64,000 nt of DNA from Actinomycetales bacterium JB111 (GTDB lineage: Bacteria; Actinomycetota; Actinomycetes; Actinomycetales; Actinomycetaceae). Of the stretch, positions 43,992 to 52,264 are shown piece by piece (positions within the stretch are counted from its first letter, which is position 1; every line of letters begins with the position of its first letter). The notes beneath the pieces are model-generated. The model made no database searches, was not told the origin of the DNA, and worked only from the letters and a program-made list of their open reading frames with translations. A program made the translations under genes and the position numbers. The stretch is from NCBI GenBank assembly GCA_900163555.1, contig FUHX01000019.1, forward strand, positions 1-64,000, written 5' to 3'.

Positions 43992-45560
43992 TCAGCGCTG
44001 GCGCGCGGGCGCGGTCAGTCGACCCTTGACGATACCGGCGATACCGAGGCCGGCGGTGGCGAGCATGCTCATCAGCGCGGCGGGGCCGGCCACGCTCATG
44101 GCCGGGGTGGTGTCGGTGCGCAGGGGCAGGTCCGTCGCGGCGTAGGTCGTGACCTCGAAGAGGTCGGTGGAGCTGAGGAGCTCGCCGTCCGGGGCCACCA
44201 CGCCGGAGGCGCCCGTGCGGCCGACCTGGACCGCCGCGCGGCTGAGCTCGACGGCGCGGAAGCGGGTCATGGCGAGCTGGTGGTGGCTGACCGCGGTGTC
44301 GCCGTGGCTGGCGTTGTTGGTCGGCACGTAGATGATCTCGCCGCCGAGCTCCACGCCCTCCCGGATGATCCCGGAGTAGGCGACCTCGAAGCAGATGCCG
44401 ACGGCGAACGGCACGTCGCGGCCCAGGCGCTCGACGGGCACGTCGATGACGGCGGGCTCCGAGCCCGGGAGCATGTCGACGGATACCCGGTCGACGGCCG
44501 GGGAGAACATGCGGAAGAACGACCGGAAGGGCATGTACTCGCCGAAGGGCACCGGGTGCTGCTTGGCGTACGCCTCGCCGACGGGTCCGACGCCCGGCTC
44601 CCAGACGAGGACCTCGTTGTACCGGTTGCGGGTGCCGTCCTCGCCGGCCAGGTAGCGCTGCGTGCCGAACACGACGGGGACGCCGAGGCTCGTCGCCTGC
44701 TCGAGGGAGGCCGCGACCGACTCGTCCTCGCGCGGGTCGACGTCGGCCGCGGACTCCGCCCAGAGCACCGCGTCGAGGTCCGGGTGCTCGGCCAGCAGCT
44801 GCTCCATGAGCAGGGCGTGGTCGGCCGTGACGGTGCGCGCCTCGGCGGCGCTGGTCAGCCCGTTGTTCGGGACGTACGCCTGGACGCCGCCGACGCTGAG
44901 CGTGCCGGACTGCGCGCCGGTGGGCAGCGGGATCAGCAGGCCGACGAGTCCGATGACGACCGCGGTGGCGGCGAGGCGGATGCCGCGGAACGGGCGCAAC
45001 CGCGTGGTCGCGGAGGCGGCCTCGGCGACGAGGATGCCGGCGACGACGACGAGCCCGGTGACCAGCGGCTCCCCGCCGTACCTGGCGAAGGCGAGCAGGG
45101 GCCCGTCGACCTGGCTGAACGCGAGGGTGCCCCAGGGCAGCCCGCCGAACGGGAACGTGCTGCGGAGCGTCTCGACGCCGACCCAGACGACCGACGCGAC
45201 GAGGGACCCGAGGAACGGACGCTTGGCGAGTCCGAGCAGGCCGACGGCCCAGGACCTCAGCGGACCGAAGAGCCCGAGAAGCGCCCCCTCGAGGATCGAC
45301 AGGGCGATCCAGGGGACCACCTCCCCTCCCCCGACGGCGTCGACGGCCCAGGAGAGGTGCCGGAGCATGAAGACCCAGCCGAAGGTGGCCGCGACCAGGA
45401 ACGAGAATCCCGTGCGCTGGTTACGGATCGCGAGGTGCAGCGCCGCGATCGCGAGTATCGCCGCCCACCACCAGCCGCGCGGCGCGAACGCGAGGTCCGC
45501 GACGAAGCCGGCGAGACCGGCGACGACGAGTGCGAGGGGGCGGGGAAGGCGTGCGGGCAC
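43992..45560 (-). CDS. lnt: Apolipoprotein N-acyltransferase
   Basis: The 522-residue membrane enzyme transfers an acyl chain to the N-terminus of lipoproteins. The N-terminal half has six to eight spans; the exterior nitrilase domain has the catalytic triad Glu269 (LWAESAADV), Lys333 (YAKQHPVPFG) and Cys390 (AVGICFEVAYS). It completes maturation of the lipobox proteins seen in this window and feeds the same operon as ppm. The GTG start has a leaderless promoter (TAGACT 6 nt upstream). A C-terminal span anchors the enzyme. Confidence 0.92.
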   Translation of the reverse strand: MPARLPRPLALVVAGLAGFVADLAFAPRGWWWAAILAIAALHLAIRNQRTGFSFLVAATFGWVFMLRHLSWAVDAVGGGEVVPWIALSILEGALLGLFGPLRSWAVGLLGLAKRPFLGSLVASVVWVGVETLRSTFPFGGLPWGTLAFSQVDGPLLAFARYGGEPLVTGLVVVAGILVAEAASATTRLRPFRGIRLAATAVVIGLVGLLIPLPTGAQSGTLSVGGVQAYVPNNGLTSAAEARTVTADHALLMEQLLAEHPDLDAVLWAESAADVDPREDESVAASLEQATSLGVPVVFGTQRYLAGEDGTRNRYNEVLVWEPGVGPVGEAYAKQHPVPFGEYMPFRSFFRMFSPAVDRVSVDMLPGSEPAVIDVPVERLGRDVPFAVGICFEVAYSGIIREGVELGGEIIYVPTNNASHGDTAVSHHQLAMTRFRAVELSRAAVQVGRTGASGVVAPDGELLSSTDLFEVTTYAATDLPLRTDTTPAMSVAGPAALMSMLATAGLGIAGIVKGRLTAPARQR

Positions 45561-45566
45561 CCGAGG

Positions 45567-45572
45567 AGTCTA
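45567..45572 (-). promoter_or_regulatory. Putative -10 element, leaderless lnt
   Basis: TAGACT (minus strand) ends 6 nt before the GTG at 45560. Confidence 0.45.
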
Positions 45573-45730
45573 GGTTTGCCGCGCCGCCCGGCGCCGATCG
45601 GCCCATGGGGACGTCGGCACGGGTGGGGTTCGTCGGTGCGGGGACGCGGGCAGCGTGAGGCCGGCACGGGGACGCACGCGGTGTGAGGCCGGCACGGAGC
45701 GGCCGTGACACCTGCCTGAAGAAGGTGTGG

Positions 45731-45796
45731 GGCCCGCGCGCCCTTCGGACCGTGCCTCGCCGTGGCGAGACTCGTTTTCTACTGGGCGCGCGGGCC
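45731..45796. repeat. 13-bp inverted repeat enclosing a smaller hairpin
   Basis: GGCCCGCGCGCCC and GGGCGCGCGGGCC are separated by 40 nt; inside, CTCGCC/GGCGAG can pair. It could form a stable RNA or cruciform. No tRNA or known ncRNA shape fits. Confidence 0.5.
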
Positions 45797-46168
45797 ACTA
45801 CCCCGCCGCACGTTCCGAACGGAGACCGGCCGGAACGGGGTGCGGGTCCGAATCGAACCCGGATCAAGGGGTTCGTCGAAACTATCCGAATCCCGCAACC
45901 GTCGGTACCGGACGACAGACGTCGTTACCGCGTTGTGCCTGGTCAGAGGGCATGCCCGTGCGGAACCAGCCGCGGAGATCCGGCGTGTCGCGTCCCCGGC
46001 GTGTCATCCACCGGCTGTGGACAACTCGTCACAGTCGGGGCGGATGGACCCGCGTGTGACGTCAGGGGCGAACGGGACGGACCGGCCGGGGTGCCGGTGT
46101 GCCGGTCCTCGGTGGCACAGCTGCGACGCGGCGTAACGGCGAGACGGCACGACGCGGCCTCTCGGCGC

Positions 46169-46216
46169 CACGACGGCACGGCGCCACGACGGCACGACGG
46201 CACGACGCCACGACGG
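46169..46216 (+). repeat. 8-bp tandem repeat CACGACGG, six copies
   Basis: Units: four exact CACGACGG, one CACGGCGC and one CACGACGC. The array ends 11 nt from the stop of the helicase gene. Confidence 0.8.
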
Positions 46217-46226
46217 CACACACTCC

Positions 46227-49100
46227 TCAGACGCTGGACCACGCCACGACGCCGCGGCGGACGAGGGCCACCGCCTCCCACGCGGCCTGCGATAGCTCGG
46301 CCGACGGCGCCGCCTGGGTGATCTGGTCGAGGACGTCGAGCAGCTGCTTGCACTGCCGGACGAAGTCCCCGGCGCCGATGCCGGCCCGGTCGAGGACGTC
46401 GGTGAGCTCGCCGCCGCGCGCCCACGCGAGGACCGCGGGGACGAGGGCGTCGTCGACGGGCTCGATCGGGGGCAGCCCGTGCGCGCGCTCGATGTCGCCG
46501 ATCCGCGTGGCGTGGCGCGCGGTCGCGCGGACGGCGTCACCGAGCGGCCCGTCGAGCCGGGAGCGCCCGGGCGTCGCGAGGTCGTTCGTGCGGGACGAGG
46601 AGACGATCATCGTGGCGACGGCGGCGATCTCGGCCGGCTCGAGCCCGTCCCACGAACCCGCGCGCAGGCACTCGGCGAGCAGGACGTCGCGCTCGGCGTA
46701 GAGCCGGGCGAGCCAGCGCCCGGACTCCGTGACCTCCTCGTCCGCGAGGTACCCGAGCTCGTCCAGGACAGCGCACACGAGCACGAGCTCGTGGGCCACG
46801 GAGCCCGTGCGCTGCTCGATGCGCTCGGTGAGGGTGTCGAGCTCCCGCCTGGCGCGCACCCAGCGACGGGCGACGCGCGCGTGCGCCTCCCGGTCGCTGC
46901 AGCCGTGGCACGGGTGGTCCCGCAGGCGGCTGCGCAGGACCTCCGCCTTCGCGACCGGGCCCCGTTCGACGTCGTCGCGCACCGCGTCGGAGCCTGTCGA
47001 GGAGCCGCGTCCCTGCTTCCCGCTCACCCGGCCGGACCGGCTCCCCGCGTCGTCGGGCCGACCGCCGACCCGGCCCGGTGCGTCGCGGCGGGGCCCCGTG
47101 CCCTGGGCGAGCGAGTTGCGCAGGGACGAGGCGAGGTCCCGGCGCTCCTGCGGGCTGCGGGGGTTGAAGCGCCTCGGCACGCTCACCTGGGAGACGACCT
47201 CGATGCCGTTCGGCACCTCGGTGGAGGTCATCCGCCGGACCCGACGGTCGTCGTCGAGCACCTGGATGCCCGCCCGGTCCATCGTGCTCTCCGCGGGCTG
47301 GAGGACGACCGCGTGGCCGGTGTGCCGGCCGCGCCGGAACGCCACGACGTCGCCGCGCCGGACGGCGGCGAAGGAGTCGTCGGTCGCGCGCCGCCTCGCG
47401 GCCGAGCGCGCGCGCGACTCCTCGGTCTCCACGTCGGACAGCTGCTCGCGCAGCGTGGCGTACTCGGCGAAGTCGCCGAGGTGGCAGGCCATCTGCTTCT
47501 CGAGCTCGCGGACGCTGCGCTCGTGCCGGCGCACCTGCGCGGCGAGCCCGACCGCGGACCGGTCGGCCTGGAACTGGGCGAACGAGGACTCCAGCACGCG
47601 CCGGGCGCTCGGCAGGTCGAGGCGCTGGAGGAGGTTGACGGCCATGTTGTACGTGGGGCGGAACGCGGAACGCAGCGGGTAGGTCCGGCGCGAGGCGAGG
47701 CCGGCCACGTGCGTGGGGTCCACGCCCTGCCCGTACAGGACGACCGCGTGCCCCTCGACGTCGATCCCCCGCCGGCCCGCGCGGCCGGTCAGCTGGGTGT
47801 ACTCACCCGGAGTGAGGTCGGCGTGCGCGGCGCCGTCCCACTTGTCGAGGCGCTCGACGACTACCGAGCGGGCCGGCATGTTGATGCCGAGGGCGAGCGT
47901 CTCGGTCGCGTACACGACCTTGACGAGGCCGCGCCCGAACAGCTGCTCGACCGTCTCCTTGAAGACCGGGAGCATGCCGGCGTGGTGGCACGCGATGCCG
48001 CGCTCGAGGGCGTGGGCCCAGGAGTCGTAGCCGAGGGCCGCCAGATCTGCGAGCGGCAGCGCGGCCGTGGCGGCCTCGTGGGCGCGCCGGATCTCGTCGG
48101 CCTCCTTCGCGGTGGTCAGCGTGATGCCGGCGGAGACGGTCTGCCGGACGGCGTCCTCGCAGCCGGCCCGCGAGAAGATGAAGACGATCGCGGGCAGGAG
48201 CCCGGAGGCGTCGAGCGCCGCGACCACGTCCGCGCGGGCGGGCCGGCGCGCGGGCCGCATGCCCGAGTGGCCGCGATGGTGGTGGCCGCGTCGTCCGCTC
48301 GGCTGGTTGCGCGAGCGCGGGTTGCCGTGGGACCCGCGCGGTGCCCGGCTTGCCTGCCGGATCGCCTCGAGGAGGTTTGGGTTCAGGGGCGGGTCGGCGC
48401 CGAGGTCACCGGGGTCGACGTCGTGCGTGTAGAGGTCGTGGATGCGGCGGCCGACCATCATGTGCTGCCACAGCGGCACGGGCCGGATCTCGGAGACGAC
48501 CACCGCCGTGTCCCCCCGGACCTCGGTCAGCCAGTCCCCGAACTCCTCCGCGTTGGAGACCGTGGCGGACAGGGAGATCACCTGCACGTCGGTGTCGAGG
48601 TGGAGGATGACCTCCTCCCACACGGGGCCGCGGAACCGGTCGGCGAGGTAGTGCACCTCGTCCATGACGACGAAGCCGAGCCCGTCGAGCGCGTCCGAGC
48701 CGGAGTACAGCATGTTGCGCAGAACCTCGGTCGTCATCACGACCACGTCCGCGTCGCCGTCGATCGAGGTGTCGCCCGTGAGCAGGCCGACCGTGCCGGG
48801 CCCGTACCGGGCGCGGAGCTCCGCGAACTTCTGGTTGCTCAGCGCCTTGATCGGGGTCGTGTAGAAGGTCTTCCTGCCGGTCGCCAGGCCGAGGTGGACG
48901 GCGAACTCCCCGACGACGGTCTTGCCGGCGCCCGTCGGCGCGGCCACGAGCACTCCGCGGCCGGCCGCGACCGCGCGGCACGCCTCGATCTGGAACGGGT
49001 CGAGCGAGAACTCCCAGCCGGCGCGGAAGTCGTCGACCACGCGGTCGGGGTCCTGCCCGCCCTTCCGCCAGGACCGGTAGCGCTCGGCGGGGGAAGTCAT
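46227..49100 (-). CDS. helY: DEVH-box RNA helicase of the HelY/Mtr4 group
   Basis: The 957-residue SF2 helicase has Walker A APTGAGKT (Lys60), motif II DEVH (147-150), SAT (LSATVSN) and motif VI QLTGRAGRRGID. The insertion about residues 240-310 is Arg/His/Gly-rich and probably disordered. The C-terminal half carries the ratchet/DSHCT-like region (ARARRELDTLTERIEQRT ... ELGYLADEEVTESGRWLARLY). Mtr4-type enzymes unwind RNA for degradation. It is coupled by ATGA to the diacylglycerol kinase and sits in the TatA-TatC-DagK-HelY unit, much as in Mycobacterium. Confidence 0.9.
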   Translation of the reverse strand: MTSPAERYRSWRKGGQDPDRVVDDFRAGWEFSLDPFQIEACRAVAAGRGVLVAAPTGAGKTVVGEFAVHLGLATGRKTFYTTPIKALSNQKFAELRARYGPGTVGLLTGDTSIDGDADVVVMTTEVLRNMLYSGSDALDGLGFVVMDEVHYLADRFRGPVWEEVILHLDTDVQVISLSATVSNAEEFGDWLTEVRGDTAVVVSEIRPVPLWQHMMVGRRIHDLYTHDVDPGDLGADPPLNPNLLEAIRQASRAPRGSHGNPRSRNQPSGRRGHHHRGHSGMRPARRPARADVVAALDASGLLPAIVFIFSRAGCEDAVRQTVSAGITLTTAKEADEIRRAHEAATAALPLADLAALGYDSWAHALERGIACHHAGMLPVFKETVEQLFGRGLVKVVYATETLALGINMPARSVVVERLDKWDGAAHADLTPGEYTQLTGRAGRRGIDVEGHAVVLYGQGVDPTHVAGLASRRTYPLRSAFRPTYNMAVNLLQRLDLPSARRVLESSFAQFQADRSAVGLAAQVRRHERSVRELEKQMACHLGDFAEYATLREQLSDVETEESRARSAARRRATDDSFAAVRRGDVVAFRRGRHTGHAVVLQPAESTMDRAGIQVLDDDRRVRRMTSTEVPNGIEVVSQVSVPRRFNPRSPQERRDLASSLRNSLAQGTGPRRDAPGRVGGRPDDAGSRSGRVSGKQGRGSSTGSDAVRDDVERGPVAKAEVLRSRLRDHPCHGCSDREAHARVARRWVRARRELDTLTERIEQRTGSVAHELVLVCAVLDELGYLADEEVTESGRWLARLYAERDVLLAECLRAGSWDGLEPAEIAAVATMIVSSSRTNDLATPGRSRLDGPLGDAVRATARHATRIGDIERAHGLPPIEPVDDALVPAVLAWARGGELTDVLDRAGIGAGDFVRQCKQLLDVLDQITQAAPSAELSQAAWEAVALVRRGVVAWSSV

Positions 49101-50104
49101 GCCTCCAGGTTAGGGGCGAGCGGGGCCAGGAGGCGCCAGGCGCTCGGGACGATCGTCGCGGCGAGCGGCAGCGGGCCCACGGACTCGCCGTCGGCCATCG
49201 CGATCGGCAGGGCACGCCCGTGCTCCGGCGACTGCCCGACGACGACCTCCGCCGCCCGCGTGATGGTCACCTGGTCGAGGGAGACGTGCGTCCCGCGGGC
49301 GAACCGCGGGAACAGCGTGGAGATCTGCGCGCGGCCGACCGCGTCGATATGGACGACGTCCATGAGTCCGTCGTCAGGCACGGCGTCGGGCGCGACCGGG
49401 AGGCCGCCACCGAACAGGGGCGCGTTCGCGAGCGTGAGCAGGGTGGCCGGCCCGGACCACGGCTCCCCGTCGACGGACGTCGCCATGCCGTAGGGCGTGA
49501 AGCGGGCCGTCTCGGCGACGACCGCGCGCAGGTACTTCGCGGAGCCGCGCGGGCGGCGGTAGGAGTTCGCGGCGAGGTTGACGGCCGCCGCGAACCCGAC
49601 GACGACCGACGACGCCGCCCAGCGCACGTGCGGGGAGTCGGGCACGATCCCGATCGACCGCGGCTCCCCCGGCCCGGGGGCCGGCGTCACGCGGATGGCG
49701 TCCAGCTGCCGGGGCGCCGCGACGGGGTGCGCGGGGTCGAGGGCCGCGCGGACGAGGGCGAGCGAGGCCGCGTGGTCGTTCATCGGCAGGCCGAGCGCCC
49801 GGGCGAGGTCGTTGCCGGAGCCGACCGACACGAGGCCGAGCGGCACCGGGGTGCCCGCCACCACGTTGATACCGAGGTGCGCCATGCCGTCCCCGCCGAC
49901 GACGACGAGCGCGTCGATCGATCCGGCCGTCACGGCCTCGCGGGCCCGGGCGGCCGCCCCGAGGGCGTCGGAGTCGGTGAGGTCGACGACGGCGGTGGCG
50001 TCGTCGTCGAGCGCGGCGCGGACGTCCGAGGCGACCTGCTCGCCCCGGCCCGTCCCGGCAGACGGGTTGATGACGAGCCCGATGCGGCGGCGGGCCCCGA
50101 TCAC
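49097..50104 (-). CDS. Diacylglycerol/lipid kinase (DagK/LCB5 family)
   Basis: The 335-residue protein has GLVINPSAGTG near the start, the nucleotide-site segment VVVGGDGMAHLGIN (GGDG) and PLGLVSVGSGNDLARALGLP, then a beta-sandwich domain (VVGFAAAVNLAANSYRR onward). These enzymes phosphorylate diacylglycerol or related lipids in membranes. GTG 50104 overlaps the TatC stop as GTGA, and its own stop overlaps the helicase start as ATGA, so all are co-translated. A C-terminal segment contains PLFGGGLPVAPDA typical of the family. Confidence 0.88.
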   Translation of the reverse strand: MIGARRRIGLVINPSAGTGRGEQVASDVRAALDDDATAVVDLTDSDALGAAARAREAVTAGSIDALVVVGGDGMAHLGINVVAGTPVPLGLVSVGSGNDLARALGLPMNDHAASLALVRAALDPAHPVAAPRQLDAIRVTPAPGPGEPRSIGIVPDSPHVRWAASSVVVGFAAAVNLAANSYRRPRGSAKYLRAVVAETARFTPYGMATSVDGEPWSGPATLLTLANAPLFGGGLPVAPDAVPDDGLMDVVHIDAVGRAQISTLFPRFARGTHVSLDQVTITRAAEVVVGQSPEHGRALPIAMADGESVGPLPLAATIVPSAWRLLAPLAPNLEA

Positions 50105-51000
50105 GTCGACCCCGGGCGTTCGGGGGCGCGCTCCGTGGCGCCGGGCTCGCTGGTTCGGCCGGCGTCGTCGGACGGGCCGGGGGCCGGGGCGTCGGCGACA
50201 GCCCCGTCCGGGGTGGTCGCGTCGTCGTCGGGGGTCGTGCGCGCCGCGCGGCGGGCGCGCCGCCACTCGATCAGGGCACACACCCCGATTGCGCCGAAGT
50301 ACAGGAGGAGGATCGGCATGGCCATCCCGATCATCGACCAGGCGTCCGGCAGCGGGTTGGCGAACGCGGCGAAGACGAAGGCGCCGATGACGGCCCAGCG
50401 CCAGCCCTTGAGGTACGTCCGGGCGCGGACGAGGCGCGCCGTGGTCAGCCCGATGAGCACGATCGGCAGGAGGAAGGCGACGCCGAAGACGATGAGGAGC
50501 CGCATGACGAACGCCAGGTAGGTGCGCGCATCGATGAGGCTCGTGCCGGACGCCGGCACGAGGTCGGTGAGGATGTCGACGACGTGCGGGACGAGCCACC
50601 ATGCGAGGGCCGCGCCGGCGAGGAAGAGCACCGTCCCCGACAGGACGAATGCGACCGTGATCCACTTCTCGCGCCGCTTGAGCGCGGGCACGAGGTAGAG
50701 CCACAGCTGCCCGATCCACCACGGCGCGGTACCGATGATGCCGAGCACGATGGCGACCTGCAGCCGCAGGTCGAAGCCGGAGCCGAGCGTGCCGAAGTTC
50801 AGCTCGGTGAGGACGGGCTGGCCGGGCCGCGCGGTCTGCAGCGGCTCGGCGACCAGGTTGATGACGGGTTCGGAGAAGAACCACCCGGCGATCGCGCCGA
50901 GGAGGACGCCGGCGAGGGCGAAGAGGAGTCGGCGGCGCAGCTCACCGAGGTGCGCGCGAAGCGGCATCCGCCCCTCGGGGTCGCGCCTGGGGCGCGCCAC
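50101..51000 (-). CDS. tatC: Twin-arginine translocase subunit TatC
   Basis: The 299-residue, six-span protein recognises twin-arginine signal peptides and forms the receptor of the Tat pathway. Motifs: LRAHLGELRRRLLFALAGVL, the periplasmic loop FGTLGSGFDLRLQVAIVLG, LYLVPALKRREK, and FGVAFLLPIVLIGL. The C-terminal 60 residues are Asp/Pro/Ala-rich and extend past the usual end. GTG 51000 lies 3 nt after the tatA stop. It is coupled to dagK by GTGA. Confidence 0.93.
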   Translation of the reverse strand: MARPRRDPEGRMPLRAHLGELRRRLLFALAGVLLGAIAGWFFSEPVINLVAEPLQTARPGQPVLTELNFGTLGSGFDLRLQVAIVLGIIGTAPWWIGQLWLYLVPALKRREKWITVAFVLSGTVLFLAGAALAWWLVPHVVDILTDLVPASGTSLIDARTYLAFVMRLLIVFGVAFLLPIVLIGLTTARLVRARTYLKGWRWAVIGAFVFAAFANPLPDAWSMIGMAMPILLLYFGAIGVCALIEWRRARRAARTTPDDDATTPDGAVADAPAPGPSDDAGRTSEPGATERAPERPGST

Positions 51001-51003
51001 CTG

Positions 51004-51318
51004 CTACCCGGCGGAGTTCGGGGAGGTGGACTCGCTCCGCCTCGCCGACGGGTCGGCGTCGCCCGCCGAGGTCCCGCCGCCGGCCGCTCCGCCGCCCGAC
51101 GACGGGGGCTGGGACGTGGAGTCCTGTCCGGTCCCCGGGGAGCCGGGAGTCGTGGGGGCGTCGTCGTCCTCGCGCAACTCCTTGACCTCCTTCTTGAACA
51201 CCTTCATCGCCTTGCCGATGGAGGAGGCGATGTCGGGGAGGCGGGAGAAGCCGAAGACCAGGAGGATGACGACCACCAGCACAATGATGTGGGTGGGCTG
51301 GAGCCCGTTGCGAAACAT
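51004..51318 (-). CDS. tatA: Twin-arginine translocase subunit TatA
   Basis: The 104-residue protein has an N-terminal membrane span (THIIVLVVVILLVFGFSRLP), the hinge and an amphipathic helix (IASSIGKAMKVFKKEVKEL), and a disordered Pro/Ser/Gly-rich tail. TatA polymerises into the Tat pore. ATG 51318 gives a leaderless start (TAAGGT 7 nt before it); a second ATG two codons upstream is also possible. It precedes tatC by 3 nt. Confidence 0.92.
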   Translation of the reverse strand: MFRNGLQPTHIIVLVVVILLVFGFSRLPDIASSIGKAMKVFKKEVKELREDDDAPTTPGSPGTGQDSTSQPPSSGGGAAGGGTSAGDADPSARRSESTSPNSAG

Positions 51319-51325
51319 GGTCATC

Positions 51326-51331
51326 ACCTTA
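51326..51331 (-). promoter_or_regulatory. Putative -10 element, leaderless tatA
   Basis: TAAGGT (minus strand) ends 7 nt before the ATG at 51318. The divergent glycerophosphodiesterase starts only 20 nt away. Confidence 0.4.
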
Positions 51332-51351
51332 GGTAAACGAGGGAGCAGTGC

Positions 51352-52161
51352 ATGGCAAGGATAGTCGCCCCGGAGAGGGCCCGCCGTCAGGGGGAACGAC
51401 GCGTGGCGGTCCTGGGGCACCGGGGGGCCTCCGCGGAGCTCCCGGAGAACACCCCCGAGGCCTTCGTGCGTGCGGTCGAGTCCGGCGCGGACGGCGTCGA
51501 GCTCGACACCCACCTGTCCGCCGACGGCGTGCCGATGGTCCGGCACGACCTCGTGCTGCCCGACGGGTCGAGCGTCTTCGACCACCCGGCCGCCGCCCTC
51601 GTGGCGGATCACGGGCTGGCGACCCTTGCGGAGTCGCTCGCCGCGATCGCCGGCGCGGACCGTGCCTCCGGCGTCGAGCCGTGGGTGCTGGTCGAGATCA
51701 AGTCCGCCCCGGACGGCCACGCACGGGCGGCCGCGCCGCACCAGGCCGTGGTCGCGGTCGGTGCCTCGCTCGACGTGTTCGCCGACGAGCTGGGGTTCGT
51801 CGTCGAGTCCTTCGACCGCCAGGTCATGGCCGCGGCGGCGGCCCTCCTCCCCCACATCCCTCGCGCGTTGCTCGCGGACCGGGCGACGACGGCGCCCGGC
51901 TCGTCGTTCCTCGGACCGGTGGGCATGGACTGGTCCGTCCCGGACGTCTGCGCCGCGGCGGAGGCGCTGGGGGCGCAGGCGGTCGCGGTCGACCACGCGG
52001 ACATCGATTCCGGGCTCGTCGCCCGGGCCGCCGAGAGCGGGCTCGAGGTGTGGGCGTGGACCGTGAACGATCCCGCGGAGGCGGGTCGGCTCGCCGGCCT
52101 CGGGGTGACGGGGATCGTCACGGACCAGCCGGGGGACGCCGTCGGGTGGGTGGCCGGCTGA
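51352..52161 (+). CDS. Glycerophosphodiester phosphodiesterase
   Basis: The 269-residue TIM-barrel enzyme hydrolyses glycerophosphodiesters to glycerol 3-phosphate and an alcohol. The catalytic patch includes GHRG (His23, Arg24), [19 protein letters not shown] (Glu50, Asp52) and VRHD (His65), plus VLVEIK later. There is no signal peptide, so it acts in the cytosol. It is divergent from tatA and separates the pafBC gene from the tat unit, unlike mycobacterial order. Confidence 0.92.
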   Translation: MARIVAPERARRQGERRVAVLGHRGASAELPENTPEAFVRAVESGADGVELDTHLSADGVPMVRHDLVLPDGSSVFDHPAAALVADHGLATLAESLAAIAGADRASGVEPWVLVEIKSAPDGHARAAAPHQAVVAVGASLDVFADELGFVVESFDRQVMAAAAALLPHIPRALLADRATTAPGSSFLGPVGMDWSVPDVCAAAEALGAQAVAVDHADIDSGLVARAAESGLEVWAWTVNDPAEAGRLAGLGVTGIVTDQPGDAVGWVAG

Positions 52162-52264
52162 GGCGTGGTGCTGGGGAGTCCTGCTGAGGTGACCGGGCGG
52201 CATCGCGTCGAACCGGTGGCGGGCGCATCGGTGACCGACGCGTCGGTGACCGCCTCGGCGCGGG

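Larger units (their letters stand above)
45561..46226. other. Long intergenic region with hairpin and short tandem repeats
   Basis: No supported gene in 666 bp. It contains two 15-bp direct repeats GTGAGGCCGGCACGG (45655 and 45683), a large inverted repeat at 45731-45796, and an 8-bp tandem array at 46169-46216. The lnt promoter is at its low end. The open frames in it are GC-driven and lack domains. Confidence 0.5.

Noticed and set aside
45839-45865. GGGTCCGAATCGAACCC and GGGGTTCG, resembling tRNA T-loop sequences
   Set aside because: On neither strand do the flanks form a seven-base acceptor stem or D- and anticodon arms.
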